NCBI GenBank assembly: GCA_947387485.1
Contig: CANDNT010000008.1
Location: 62,001-126,000, forward strand
Direction: 5' to 3'
Length of the DNA stretch: 64,000 nt
Origin: Aquimarina rhabdastrellae
Lineage (GTDB): Bacteria; Bacteroidota; Bacteroidia; Flavobacteriales; Flavobacteriaceae
How positions within the stretch are numbered: position 1 is the first letter of the stretch; each line of letters starts with the position of its first letter. Shown in pieces: positions 49,988-58,662 of this stretch. The position numbers and the translations under genes were made by a program. The notes below the pieces were generated by a model, which did not search any database, was not told the DNA's origin, and saw nothing but the letters and a program-made list of their open reading frames with translations.

Positions 49988-50500
49988 CTATATCCCTTCT
50001 CTCTTTTTATTAATAGGAGAAGTAGGATTATATCCAAAACCTGAAATTTTTAATTCTATTCCTAAAAAGGAAAGAATATAACCTATTACAGCATAATGGT
50101 GTATTGCGTGACTATTAGCATGAGCCAATATGCTTTCGAGTGTATAATCAACAGTTACTTTTCCTTGTCCTAAATTATCTGTTACATGCAATAAATAATC
50201 TGTATTTGCTCCAACGAAAGAATTTAAGGTTTCTTGCAATTCATAAATAAATGCTTTTGCTGCTTCCTTATCTGTAGCTATAGTTTCATCTCTTTTACGA
50301 GCTGTCAAATCTACATTATTTGTATCTAATCCGCCTATAATACAATTAAAAAAATCGAGAACGTGTCGTATATGAGATCCTATACTAGAATAATATGGTG
50401 CTACACTAGCATCGCAGTAAGTTTTGTCATCTATAGCATCTATTAAAGATATAGCACTACTTAAATTTTTGTTGATAGAGGATATAATTATTGCTTTCAT
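49988..50500 (-). CDS. DinB-family four-helix protein
   Basis: A 170-residue protein of the DinB/YfiT-like fold. Three metal-site histidines are recognisable: one in SIGSHIRHVLDF (about residues 44-50) and a pair in LAHANSHAIHHYAVIGY (about 130-137). Bacterial DinB-like proteins act as thiol transferases or as unknown stress-induced enzymes. Residue positions are approximate. Confidence 0.8.
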   Translation of the reverse strand: MKAIIISSINKNLSSAISLIDAIDDKTYCDASVAPYYSSIGSHIRHVLDFFNCIIGGLDTNNVDLTARKRDETIATDKEAAKAFIYELQETLNSFVGANTDYLLHVTDNLGQGKVTVDYTLESILAHANSHAIHHYAVIGYILSFLGIELKISGFGYNPTSPINKKREGI

Positions 50501-50664
50501 AAAGATATAGGCGCATTTTAATCGATTAACTTACACTAAACTGAATTATTTTTTAACAAAAGTAAGGCGATATAATTTAACAAGACTTAGTAATTGTCAT
50601 TAATTGTTTATTTAAAATTTTATATGGTTACAATTCACTCTGGCATAAAAAATGCTGTTCATTA

Positions 50665-50696
50665 TTGTAACCCAAATTTAAAAAGTTGTATTTTTG
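50665..50696 (+). promoter_or_regulatory. Bacteroidota-type promoter
   Basis: TTG (50665-50667), 21 bases, then TATTTTTG (50689-50696), 33 bases before the ATG at 50730 of the coiled-coil protein. Confidence 0.55.
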
Positions 50697-50729
50697 TATA
50701 TCTTTTTTATTACAAAGTTTGAAAAACCT

Positions 50730-51605
50730 ATGAAAAAAGCATTACTTTTTACTAGTTTATTATTTTTCTGTGCATTTGCAAATGCTCAAAAAACGTTTGA
50801 AGATGTTCTGTCGGCAGCAGCTTACGCAAAAAAGCATATCCGTCAAGCTTTTATTGTAAATAATATAGAACATAGTCATCAATATGCCGAGAAAGCGATT
50901 GAAGCTTTATTAGAAGTAGAACGTCTTACTGATTTATACGGATGTTATGATTCTAATAGTTTAGCTTATGATGCTCGTGATAATATGGAAAGTTCTATAG
51001 AGCAAGATACTTGGGAAAGAAGTAGATTTTATGCTAAAAGAGCTGAAAAAATAGCTACTGAGCTTTTGGTAGAATTAAATAAATGTGATATTAAAACAAA
51101 TTTCACAACATCTTCTGATACTCAAGAAGAGAGTACTTCTTCTGAAGGTGCATCTACTACTACTACTGCCACTAAGACATCAACTGCAATTGAATCTGCT
51201 CAAGCAGCTATTCAACAGCATCAAAATGAAATGGATCGTCAACGTGCTGAATTATTAAGAAAGCAACAAGAATTAGAAGCTCAACAAAAAAGACTAGCTG
51301 AAGAAATTGAACTTCAAAAGCAAAAACAAGCCAAGCTAGAGGCAAAACGAGCTGCTGAACTTAAACAGCAACAAATTGTTCAACAAAAAGCTCAAGAAGC
51401 TTTATTAAAATTAGAAGCTGTTTTAGAAGAATTAAGTTTGATTTTTGATAAACGTTCTATGTTTGCTTCTGATAAGCGTTATATAAGAAGCGAAGAAATT
51501 CTTCAAGCTGAGACTTTAAGACAGACTAAATCTTTTTATGCAAAACAAGCTAAACGTTTATCTGAGACAGGGATTAAGCAATTTTCTAATTATATCAAGG
51601 ATTAA
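50730..51605 (+). CDS. secreted coiled-coil protein
   Basis: A 291-residue protein from the ATG at 50730; a start at 50694 would place 12 residues before the signal peptide. The signal peptide (1-20) ends FANAQ. The mature part has a helical first half, a Ser/Thr-rich linker near 125-150, a long coiled coil (~155-225, alternating Gln/Glu/Ala/Leu), and a helical end. No enzyme motif is visible. I do not recognise a family; some flavobacterial relatives are just called hypothetical. It may be a periplasmic structural protein. Confidence 0.7.
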   Translation: MKKALLFTSLLFFCAFANAQKTFEDVLSAAAYAKKHIRQAFIVNNIEHSHQYAEKAIEALLEVERLTDLYGCYDSNSLAYDARDNMESSIEQDTWERSRFYAKRAEKIATELLVELNKCDIKTNFTTSSDTQEESTSSEGASTTTTATKTSTAIESAQAAIQQHQNEMDRQRAELLRKQQELEAQQKRLAEEIELQKQKQAKLEAKRAAELKQQQIVQQKAQEALLKLEAVLEELSLIFDKRSMFASDKRYIRSEEILQAETLRQTKSFYAKQAKRLSETGIKQFSNYIKD

Positions 51606-51624
51606 ATTGTTTTTCAAAATACAC

Positions 51625-51653
51625 AAAAGGCTTACAATATCTGTAAGCCTTTT
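51625..51653. terminator. bidirectional rho-independent terminator
   Basis: Arms AAAAGGCTTACA and TGTAAGCCTTTT with a 5-base loop, between the convergent coiled-coil gene and the membrane-protein gene. Confidence 0.9.
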
Positions 51654-51654
51654 T

Positions 51655-52050
51655 TTATTCTTTTAAAATGTAAATCGTTTTCTTTATTTTTTTCACTCTT
51701 ATTTTGATCTCTTTATAAATCCATTCTTCACCTTCTTTTATTGCTATAATATCCATTTTGGCCTTTTGCTTTATTCCGTGTATGGGTAAAGTTAATGTTA
51801 GCTTTTTATAATCTTCAAAAAAAAACACTTCTCCAGATATAATTTCTCCCACAGTAATGGTATCTCCTATACATGCTTTTACCTCTTTATTCGCTCTTAC
51901 TTGTTCAAGAGGTTTTTCATAAATCGAAGTATCTGCATATATAGCTGCGTATTGTGGTATAGCCTCTCCTATAAACATATATATCACTCCTATTATGATT
52001 ATTATAAAAATGAGTCCTCCTATTCCCCATCTTCTCAGTTTATACTCCAT
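51655..52050 (-). CDS. hypothetical single-pass membrane protein
   Basis: A 131-residue protein with one N-terminal membrane segment (about 13-31), then an extracytoplasmic domain with strands such as VGEIISGEVFFFEDYKKLTL and IDIIAIKEGEEWIYKEIKI, and a Lys-rich end. No family recognised. It begins 8 bases after the pentapeptide-repeat stop codon and is the last gene before the terminator, so it forms the third gene of the SIR2 / pentapeptide cluster. Confidence 0.65.
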   Translation of the reverse strand: MEYKLRRWGIGGLIFIIIIIGVIYMFIGEAIPQYAAIYADTSIYEKPLEQVRANKEVKACIGDTITVGEIISGEVFFFEDYKKLTLTLPIHGIKQKAKMDIIAIKEGEEWIYKEIKIRVKKIKKTIYILKE

Positions 52051-52058
52051 AACAATAA

Positions 52059-52625
52059 TTACGCTATTCTAATATTATATTTAGATAATAATCCATGAAC
52101 TTCACTTCTATCAAACTTTGCTCCATTTATTTGATTTAGTTCAGGATCCAAACTATAGTTCTTTGCTGTTGTAAAATCTGCTTTTTCTAATCTTGTTCTT
52201 ACAAAAGTAGTTGTATCTAAATCACAAGATTCAAATACAACTTCGGTTAAATCTGTATCTTCAAAATCGACTCCGTGTAATTTACATGAATTAAATTGCT
52301 GTTTACGCATTCTCATTGCTCTAAAAGAAGCATATTCTATAATACATTGTGTAAATGTTACCGAAAATAAGAAATCATCACATTCATTAAATTGAATTCC
52401 TACTAATTTACTCTCTATGAATGCGCTATCTTTAAATACTGTTTTTTTTACTGAAGTATTACTAAAATTACATTGAACAAATTCACATTCTGTAAAAATA
52501 ACATTAGCCAAATTCGCCTCGGTAAAATCACAATTAGAGAATATACAATTATCATATTCTCCTTTTACAAATTTTGTATGTTTAAAATCTTTGTCTTTAA
52601 AATTTTGATCTAGAATCAATTCCAT
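52059..52625 (-). CDS. pentapeptide-repeat protein
   Basis: A 188-residue protein dominated by pentapeptide repeats of the A(D/N)LxX kind, for example CIFSNCDFTEANLANVIF and CKLHGVDFEDTDLTEVVF, expected to form a right-handed beta-helix. The end (DPELNQINGAKFDRSEVHGL) is a known C-terminal motif of the chromosomal members, of which some interact with DNA gyrase and others have unknown roles. It overlaps the SIR2-like gene by 10 bases, a sign of translational coupling. A role in quinolone protection cannot be concluded. Confidence 0.9.
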   Translation of the reverse strand: MELILDQNFKDKDFKHTKFVKGEYDNCIFSNCDFTEANLANVIFTECEFVQCNFSNTSVKKTVFKDSAFIESKLVGIQFNECDDFLFSVTFTQCIIEYASFRAMRMRKQQFNSCKLHGVDFEDTDLTEVVFESCDLDTTTFVRTRLEKADFTTAKNYSLDPELNQINGAKFDRSEVHGLLSKYNIRIA

Positions 52626-53533
52626 ATATCTACATAGAGTTCTTTATAATTATCCAAAGTAATAATTTCAATACCGACTGATTCTAAAAAAAAGCGTTTT
52701 CCTTCAGAAATTTTACTTCTTGATGTACTTTTTTCTATATACCACCCTTTTTGAGTCGTTTTTGTCTTCTTAAAATATTTTGCTCTTTCTATAAGTAACC
52801 ATCTAATAAAGACTTCGGTTTCGTCTAATCCTAATCCCAGTATCATTATAGGTTTATGAAACACTATATCTAACCAGGTATTGCTTCCGTTCCATACAGC
52901 ATCTTGAGCATAAAGATTTTGATATCCTTTATGTATAAATTTTCGAGCTTGAGCTACATTTCCCATATATTGAGACAATCCCAATTTAATGCTTCTGTGG
53001 TATTTAATCATACCATTAATATGCCATATCCCAAAACCTGCTGTAGGTGTAGTTAGTTGTTCTGTTCCATAATAACACGACCATGGATAATAATCTGTAA
53101 ATGGAGTTGTTACAATCTTATACATTTTTAACTGCATTGTTTGCTGCATAAGATTATCAAAATTTGTAGTCAATATAGGTGCTTTTATTGACCTTATCTT
53201 TTGTAATAAATGATTTTGTTCAGCAGAGCCTTTCCATAACTGCATTGCTGACTGCACTTGTTTTTGTATCTCTCCTCCTAGGTTCTTTTCTTTTTTGCTT
53301 TGGATTTCGAGTATATCAAAAAACTCAGTGAACGAAATTCCTTCAGGAATATAAGTTATCTTATTTTCTTCTGTGTTATTATTCCACAAGTTGAGTAATA
53401 AATCACTCCACGAAACAGAAGCTTCATGATAATAACGATTAATACCATTACCTACCATAAAAGAAATTTTGCTTGCATGAGTAGCAATTAAATCTTGTAT
53501 ATAAGCTACATTCGAGCTTTTATTTAAGTTCAT
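52616..53533 (-). CDS. SIR2-like protein
   Basis: A 305-residue cytoplasmic protein with the SIR2-like (NAD-binding) fold. Residues to note: a glycine-rich VGNGINRYY (G28, G30, N32), T123-N124-D126 in LTTNFDNL, and H171 with G174 in WHINGM, the expected catalytic histidine; a later ILGLGLDETEVFIRWLLIER closes the fold. Standalone SIR2-like proteins in many defence systems break down NAD+ after phage infection, but others have housekeeping roles. No second catalytic domain is fused. It is the first gene of a tight three-gene cluster and follows the sigma/anti-sigma pair by 50 bases. Confidence 0.85.
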   Translation of the reverse strand: MNLNKSSNVAYIQDLIATHASKISFMVGNGINRYYHEASVSWSDLLLNLWNNNTEENKITYIPEGISFTEFFDILEIQSKKEKNLGGEIQKQVQSAMQLWKGSAEQNHLLQKIRSIKAPILTTNFDNLMQQTMQLKMYKIVTTPFTDYYPWSCYYGTEQLTTPTAGFGIWHINGMIKYHRSIKLGLSQYMGNVAQARKFIHKGYQNLYAQDAVWNGSNTWLDIVFHKPIMILGLGLDETEVFIRWLLIERAKYFKKTKTTQKGWYIEKSTSRSKISEGKRFFLESVGIEIITLDNYKELYVDIWN

Positions 53534-53538
53534 TAAAA

Positions 53539-53562
53539 AGGAGTAAGCTTTTGATTTCTCCT
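53539..53562 (-). terminator. weak terminator-like hairpin before the SIR2-like gene
   Basis: On the minus strand a 5-base stem AGGAG/CTCCT with a 14-base loop is followed by TTTTTAATG, the last three bases being the SIR2 start codon. It is weak, but it may partly separate the sigma operon from the SIR2 cluster. Confidence 0.3.
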
Positions 53563-53583
53563 AATTTAATGATTTCTATTTTC

Positions 53584-53985
53584 TTATAATGAATATTGTT
53601 TATCTAAATTTCGCTTAATGATTGTAAACTGTATTAAAAAGTACACTCCAAAACTTAATGCACCATATACAACTATATTAGAAAACTCTAATTTATTTAC
53701 ACTCATTCTTTCTTTATATGCATTTAACCAAGATACATCCAAAAACGACAATCCCATATATTTTGCTACTATAACAAATCCAATAAAAGCGCTTATTAGC
53801 ATTCCCCAAACCATTTTTGAGATTAATGGTTTATACACTATTTCTATAGGTTGTTTTTCTACAGCATTAATTTCTTCTATTTCTTGCATTACTTGAAAAG
53901 TAAAATCAACAGAAGGCTTTTCTAGTCCTGCATCTTTCACCAAATCTTCAGTAAGTTTTTCTAAAGGGTCATATTGCTCTTCCAT
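53584..53985 (-). CDS. anti-sigma-like two-segment membrane protein
   Basis: A 133-residue protein with an acidic, helical N-terminus (residues 1-60) and two membrane segments (~68-88 and ~107-125). Its start overlaps the sigma-factor gene by 17 bases, which is how anti-sigma factors are often arranged, and the N-terminal region could hold the sigma partner. It has no HxxxCxxC zinc motif, so the anti-sigma call rests on the position and topology. Confidence 0.6.
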   Translation of the reverse strand: MEEQYDPLEKLTEDLVKDAGLEKPSVDFTFQVMQEIEEINAVEKQPIEIVYKPLISKMVWGMLISAFIGFVIVAKYMGLSFLDVSWLNAYKERMSVNKLEFSNIVVYGALSFGVYFLIQFTIIKRNLDKQYSL

Positions 53986-54556
53986 TTTTTCTACTTATTT
54001 CGGGTAATACATTATGTTTCAGTATCGAATATAATTGTTTTCGACTTCTATGCAACTTAATTTTAACATTATCTACAGTTAAACCTGTTATTGTTGCTAT
54101 TTCTTTTACTTTTTTATCTTCAAAATAATAAAATGTTATTATTGCAGCTGCTTCTGGAGGTAGTTTTAAAATTCCTTCTTTTATAATCTGTGTACGTTCT
54201 TTTTGTTCTAAGTAACTTAATCCATTTTCTATCTCCTGTGCATCTCCTTCATTCACTTCTTCTATCAATGTATATGTATAGTGTACTTTATTCTTTTTGA
54301 TCTGATCTAGACTTTTGCGATACGCTATAGTATATAACCATGTAGAAAATTTAGCATCTCCTCTATAACTTTTTAATGATTGATATGCTTTGATAAAAGT
54401 ATCTTGAGCTACTTCTTCTGCTTCATCTCTATTCTTTACTAAACGATATACTATAGTAAATACAAAACTTTTATATCGATTCACCAATACCGAAAATGCA
54501 TTGACATTACCGTCTAGTACTTCATTAATATAATATGTGTCTGATGGTTGGTTCAT
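53969..54556 (-). CDS. ECF-family RNA polymerase sigma factor
   Basis: A 195-residue extracytoplasmic-function sigma factor. Region 2 is seen in YRLVKNRDEAEEVAQDTFIKAYQ and FSTWLYTIAYRKSLDQIKK (~37-85), and region 4 in KEGILKLPPEAAAIITFYYFEDKKVKEIATITGLTVDNVKIKLHRSRKQL (stretch ~130-180). It is the promoter-side gene of the cluster, with a probable anti-sigma overlapping downstream. Confidence 0.95.
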   Translation of the reverse strand: MNQPSDTYYINEVLDGNVNAFSVLVNRYKSFVFTIVYRLVKNRDEAEEVAQDTFIKAYQSLKSYRGDAKFSTWLYTIAYRKSLDQIKKNKVHYTYTLIEEVNEGDAQEIENGLSYLEQKERTQIIKEGILKLPPEAAAIITFYYFEDKKVKEIATITGLTVDNVKIKLHRSRKQLYSILKHNVLPEISRKNGRAI

Positions 54557-54782
54557 TTCTCTTATGACTTCCCTTCAAGCATTTTGGTTACACTTAAAAT
54601 ACAAAAAGATTATTTTTTATTCTAAAAAACACATAAAAAACTAAAAACAAACAAGTTAACAAAACACTTCTCTAATACTAGTTTACTTTTTTTAAACTTT
54701 TTCACTTTTTTTGTAACCACTTTTTGTCTTTTCTGGTCATAGAAAGAAAGTCAACAAGTTTTAATTTTTAAAAATATACATT

Positions 54783-55127
54783 ATGGGAGCTGAAGTTATC
54801 GTATTACCTATCATCTTTGGAGCAATTTTTGGGATTTTCTACCTTTATATTTCTTCTAGACATAAAGAACGTTTAGCCTTAATTGAAAAAGGAGGTGATG
54901 CTTCTATATTTTACAATAGTAAGAATAGAAAATCGCATCCTATATGGAAAATCATAATTCCTAATTTATCATTACTATTAATCGGTATTGGTCTAGGTAT
55001 TTTTATAGGTGGTCTTTTACACTATACTTTTGGAGTAAGAGAAGATATTGCTTATCCTGGTACTATCTTTCTTATGGCTGGTATCGGATTATTTACTGGT
55101 TTTAAAATTACCCAGAATTTAGATTAA
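54783..55127 (+). CDS. small membrane protein (DUF6249-like)
   Basis: A 114-residue protein with an N-terminal membrane segment (~6-24), a short basic cytoplasmic stretch with ERLALIEKGGD (a pattern common to DUF6249-type proteins), and two further membrane segments (~57-80 and ~91-107). Function unknown. It is divergent from the first ECF sigma gene by 226 bases, so both could share regulation. Confidence 0.65.
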   Translation: MGAEVIVLPIIFGAIFGIFYLYISSRHKERLALIEKGGDASIFYNSKNRKSHPIWKIIIPNLSLLLIGIGLGIFIGGLLHYTFGVREDIAYPGTIFLMAGIGLFTGFKITQNLD

Positions 55128-55149
55128 ACTATACTTATAAAAGAATAAG

Positions 55150-55180
55150 AAAAGGGTGTTTGAAAATCAAACACCCTTTT
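55150..55180. terminator. bidirectional rho-independent terminator
   Basis: Fourteen-base arms AAAAGGGTGTTTGA and TCAAACACCCTTTT with a 3-base loop, between convergent genes. Confidence 0.92.
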
Positions 55181-55205
55181 TATTTATTTAAGATTTAATC
55201 GATTT

Positions 55206-55484
55206 TTAAAAATCGTATTCTTCTTCTTTTTCTATCACTATCTTTTCTCCTTTACAGTGCTCTAGAACATATCTACCAGCTGGTAATAAACTTAAGTCTA
55301 TTTTTGCTGTAGTTTTCATAAGAACAATATCTCCTGATTCTAATTCAAAAAGTTTGATACTGTCACCTCTTTTAAATTCAACAACAGTAACTACATCTCC
55401 TTCTCTTTCAATTAATAGATCTTTATCTGCTGCAAACATTGTTGTAGTAAAGATCAAACATAAAATAATAGCAATTTTTTTCAT
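55206..55484 (-). CDS. small secreted protein of unknown function
   Basis: A 92-residue protein with a signal peptide (~1-18, ending TTMFA). The mature part is short and beta-rich, with VVTVVEFKRGDSIKLFELESGDIVLM and LPAGRYVLEHCKGEKIVI, resembling a T9SS sorting-domain-like or carboxypeptidase-regulatory-like strand pattern, but too short to assign. No family recognised. Confidence 0.6.
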   Translation of the reverse strand: MKKIAIILCLIFTTTMFAADKDLLIEREGDVVTVVEFKRGDSIKLFELESGDIVLMKTTAKIDLSLLPAGRYVLEHCKGEKIVIEKEEEYDF

Positions 55485-55910
55485 TCCCCAAATATTTAAA
55501 CTGTAATAATAATACGTTTTTACCCTACAAATATATTAGCTATATCTACTTCTAGAAAAAAGTATTTCAACTTTTAGACCAATTGTTAATTATACTAGAC
55601 AAACAACACAAAACTGCATTTTTTAGAGGTAATTTTAGTCATAAAAACCCGTTTTTTTCCCCTAATCCATTATAAAAAAACTTTCTAAAACATAGGTTAT
55701 CAAACGCATAGCATTCCTTACAGCATTTTAGGCTCTCTACTGTTTTTTTATCTATGATATGTATCATTTCCTTTTTATTTTTTTATTACCTTATTCTTAA
55801 TCAAGATATTATTCGCCTTTCTTTTATTTTTTCACAAACTTTTTAAAAACAAAAAAAAGTCATTGATTTCTCAATGACTTCTCCCTAATTAACACATTTA
55901 TATAATTACA
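55485..55910. other. 426-base intergenic region
   Basis: A/T-rich spacer between two minus-strand genes. It carries the terminator of the DUF4097-like operon (next entry) but no promoter-like or coding signal that I trust. Confidence 0.5.
55857..55880 (-). terminator. rho-independent terminator of the second ECF operon
   Basis: Arms AAGTCATTGA and TCAATGACTT with a 4-base loop; on the minus strand it is followed by a long T run (55856-55850). Confidence 0.85.
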
Positions 55911-57290
55911 CTACTGTAATTCAATATCACTATACTTGGCATTAATAATAATTGCCTTTTCCGTATTTCTAGAAGTTTGAAATCCACTAATCACTTCTCC
56001 TCCAAAACTCTTTCTCGCTTTAACTTCTAAGGATGATGGTAACTTCACTCTACTCATCCCTCCGCTATATGTAAAATTAAATGCTGTCTTGGGAGCTGCT
56101 ATTTTAATATCACTATTTTCTAATATTACATCTAGCGCTGTAAAGGATTTACTCATATTAGCTATAATAATATTTCCAAAACTTCCTGCTATAGCTCCTT
56201 TTTCATTTAATTCTTCTATATATATATTACTTGAATCTGCATTTACTTGAATCGTATTTGCATTTCCGATTCTACAATTCTTCACGTAGTTTGCTACTAA
56301 TCTCCCCTGTTTCCATTCTTGAATAACAATAGGTGAATACGATACCCTTATATCTGTTTGTGCTCCATCTACTACATTTGCACTTAATTGTGTATGTGAC
56401 AATGATGCTTTTACATTATTTGCATACTCTGGCAAGGCTACTTTACCATGTCTTACATTCAACCTCATCAATGCATCTTTAGGCATCTTTACTTTAATAA
56501 TCCTATTACTTGTTGTGTTTTTATTTTCACTTCTTGTCGTATAGGTTATTGTAATATTCCCATCATTTGCTGCCATTTGATTAATAAATTGGGATGCCCA
56601 AATTTCCATTTCACGACTAAATTGTCCTCTCCATTGTCCTTCTCCTGATAAATCCTGTTGACTTACATTAGGAATACTCTTTACATCTTTTGTCAATTGG
56701 TTAGACCAATTTTTCACGACAGAATTTGCATTGTTTCCAAATTTTTCTTTGATCTGCTTTTCCCATTGTGCGACATACTTCTCTTCATTTTTCTGGTACT
56801 CATTAGCATTAAAATTAAGACTCGCTAAATTTTCTTTTAAAGCACTAGGCATAGGATTATTATCAATCCCTTTCATTATCGGTGCCAATAATTCTTTGAT
56901 CTTAGGGTTAAGTGCTTCAAATTCTTTAGCGTTCTGAACGTTAATTTGGGTCACATTCTCACTCCATCTAGGGTTGCTCTTTGCAATAGATCTTATCGTC
57001 ACTTCTCTACTATTCCCTACTGCATCTATTTGCCATGTATCTTCAAGATATTTAGCTTGCTCATCATTAAGTGATTCGCTATCTACATAAGCCTCTACCT
57101 GTATGGTGTTCTTATTCCATGTTTCAAAAATAACATTGGTATAACTTGTTGTTAAGTTCAACGTTGCATCTTTATTAACGGTAAACTTTTCTTGAAGCTT
57201 GTATGAATGCTGTGCAAATACATTACCGATACAAACCAGTCCTAATATAATTAGAGCGTTATGTCGTTTGTTCTTGATAATATTCTTCAT
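55911..57290 (-). CDS. secreted/surface DUF4097-like beta-rich protein of the second ECF operon
   Basis: A 459-residue protein from the ATG at 57290; a TTG at 57305 would give five more residues. The signal peptide ends near residue 26 (NVFAQ). An N-terminal beta region (TTSYTNVIFETWNKNTIQVEAYV) is followed by a ~190-residue helical segment with many Asn/Gln/Lys. The C-terminal half is built of strands with repeated asparagine turns (LEEL-, NIIIANMSK-, VILENSDIKI-type), as in DUF4097 beta-helix proteins. The helical insert in the middle of a DUF4097-like fold is unusual. Its start overlaps the anti-sigma gene by 32 bases. Confidence 0.65.
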   Translation of the reverse strand: MKNIIKNKRHNALIILGLVCIGNVFAQHSYKLQEKFTVNKDATLNLTTSYTNVIFETWNKNTIQVEAYVDSESLNDEQAKYLEDTWQIDAVGNSREVTIRSIAKSNPRWSENVTQINVQNAKEFEALNPKIKELLAPIMKGIDNNPMPSALKENLASLNFNANEYQKNEEKYVAQWEKQIKEKFGNNANSVVKNWSNQLTKDVKSIPNVSQQDLSGEGQWRGQFSREMEIWASQFINQMAANDGNITITYTTRSENKNTTSNRIIKVKMPKDALMRLNVRHGKVALPEYANNVKASLSHTQLSANVVDGAQTDIRVSYSPIVIQEWKQGRLVANYVKNCRIGNANTIQVNADSSNIYIEELNEKGAIAGSFGNIIIANMSKSFTALDVILENSDIKIAAPKTAFNFTYSGGMSRVKLPSSLEVKARKSFGGEVISGFQTSRNTEKAIIINAKYSDIELQ

Positions 57291-57864
57291 TCGATAAGTG
57301 TTCAATTTCTTTTAATTTATCTTTTAATTTTTTCAATAGTTCTAATCGCATTTGTAAATTTTCGATCATAGCCTCTATACTTAACTCATTAGGACCAAAC
57401 TCTACTAATTCTGTGTTCAAACGCTCATATTCTTTATTAAGCTTTTCTAATCTTACCTTAAAACTATCGACTAATTCTTTATTGTTTTCATTAACTTCAA
57501 TCTGAGAGAGTTCAAAGTTGATACTGGTAAGAAAATAATTCTCCGTTTTCTCGTATTCTGGAGAGATATTAGCCAAGTGTGATTGTTTTTTAATTACAGT
57601 AGAAGGAGGAGCTTTTTCTTCTGCATTAACAATTTCTTGTCTTGTTTGTTCTCCTTCTGGATACCATTTCATAGCTGTAAATGAAATAGAGAAGATAACA
57701 ACTACACTAGCAGCTATCTTTAACCAATTAAAATCTGGTTTCTTTTTCTCTACAGGGAATTCTTTTTCTAGCATAGCCATAAAACGATCTTCGTGACCTG
57801 CTCTTAAACGCTCTGTAGGCAAACTGCGATCTTGTTTTAATAACTCTCTAATATCTTGTGCCAT
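57259..57864 (-). CDS. anti-sigma-like membrane protein with coiled coil
   Basis: A 201-residue protein with a cytoplasmic N-terminus (residues 1-45) that begins MAQDIRELLKQDRSLPTERLRAGHEDRF, one membrane helix (~49-66), and a periplasmic region ending in a coiled coil (~120-200). This layout is typical of sigma/anti-sigma pairs. It overlaps the sigma gene by 17 bases and the downstream gene by 32 bases, so all three are translationally coupled. Confidence 0.7.
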   Translation of the reverse strand: MAQDIRELLKQDRSLPTERLRAGHEDRFMAMLEKEFPVEKKKPDFNWLKIAASVVVIFSISFTAMKWYPEGEQTRQEIVNAEEKAPPSTVIKKQSHLANISPEYEKTENYFLTSINFELSQIEVNENNKELVDSFKVRLEKLNKEYERLNTELVEFGPNELSIEAMIENLQMRLELLKKLKDKLKEIEHLSNEEYYQEQTT

Positions 57865-58393
57865 TTCTCAAATGTTTTAATTCTTCTTGCAACTTCTTCT
57901 TTCCTCGATGTACTAATGTTCTAGACGAAACCGGGGTTATATCCAATATTTCGCTTATCTCGTTATGATCATACCCTTCTATTAAAAATAACATCACGGC
58001 ATATCTATATTTTTCAGGAAGCTTTTCTATAGCATCCTTAATTTCTTGAACAGTAACAGAATCTGCTACAGACCAATCTTCTTGATCGTCTACAGTAGCC
58101 ATTACTTGTTCATTAATTGCGACCATGTTTAATTTTTTAGCTTTTAGCATATCAATACTTTTATTGATAACGATACGCTTTAGCCAAGCTCCAAAAGTCA
58201 CATCTCCAGTAAATTGATGTAATCTTGCAAATGCTTTAATAAAAGATTCTTGCATAGCTTCTTCTGCTTCAAAAGAGTCTTTTAAAAATCGTAAGGCTAC
58301 ATAATACATCGCATCACAATACTTATTGTATAGCTGCATCTGTGCTTTACGATCATTTGCTCTACATCGCTCTATCAGTTCGCTTTGTAACAA
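57848..58393 (-). CDS. ECF-family RNA polymerase sigma factor
   Basis: A 181-residue ECF sigma factor. Region 2 is visible in ALRFLKDSFEAEEAMQESFIKAF and GAWLKRIVINKSIDMLKAKK (~30-80), and region 4 in AIEKLPEKYRYAVMLFLIEGYDHNEISEILDITPVSSRTLVHRGKKKL (~125-170). The start is a TTG at 58393; an upstream stop codon in the same frame rules out a much longer protein. It begins the operon with the anti-sigma-like and DUF4097-like proteins. Confidence 0.93.
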   Translation of the reverse strand: MLQSELIERCRANDRKAQMQLYNKYCDAMYYVALRFLKDSFEAEEAMQESFIKAFARLHQFTGDVTFGAWLKRIVINKSIDMLKAKKLNMVAINEQVMATVDDQEDWSVADSVTVQEIKDAIEKLPEKYRYAVMLFLIEGYDHNEISEILDITPVSSRTLVHRGKKKLQEELKHLRNGTRY

Positions 58394-58662
58394 AATCTTT
58401 TAATTTAGTTAGTGGTTATAATACTCATTGTTATTATTCATTTATATAGACGTGCTCGTCTTATCGATGTTGCAACTTGTCTAATAAAAAATATCTTTTC
58501 TTCTATCTTACTACAAAAGTAATGTCTTATAACCTTTTCATTGTCAATTCTTTTTAATTATTATAGCCTATACCTTATTTATTTTAATGTTTTTTACACT
58601 CTTCTTTTTAGTATTTTTACTCAGCTCTTACTATTAACTTCTTTAATATTAAAAACATAGTC

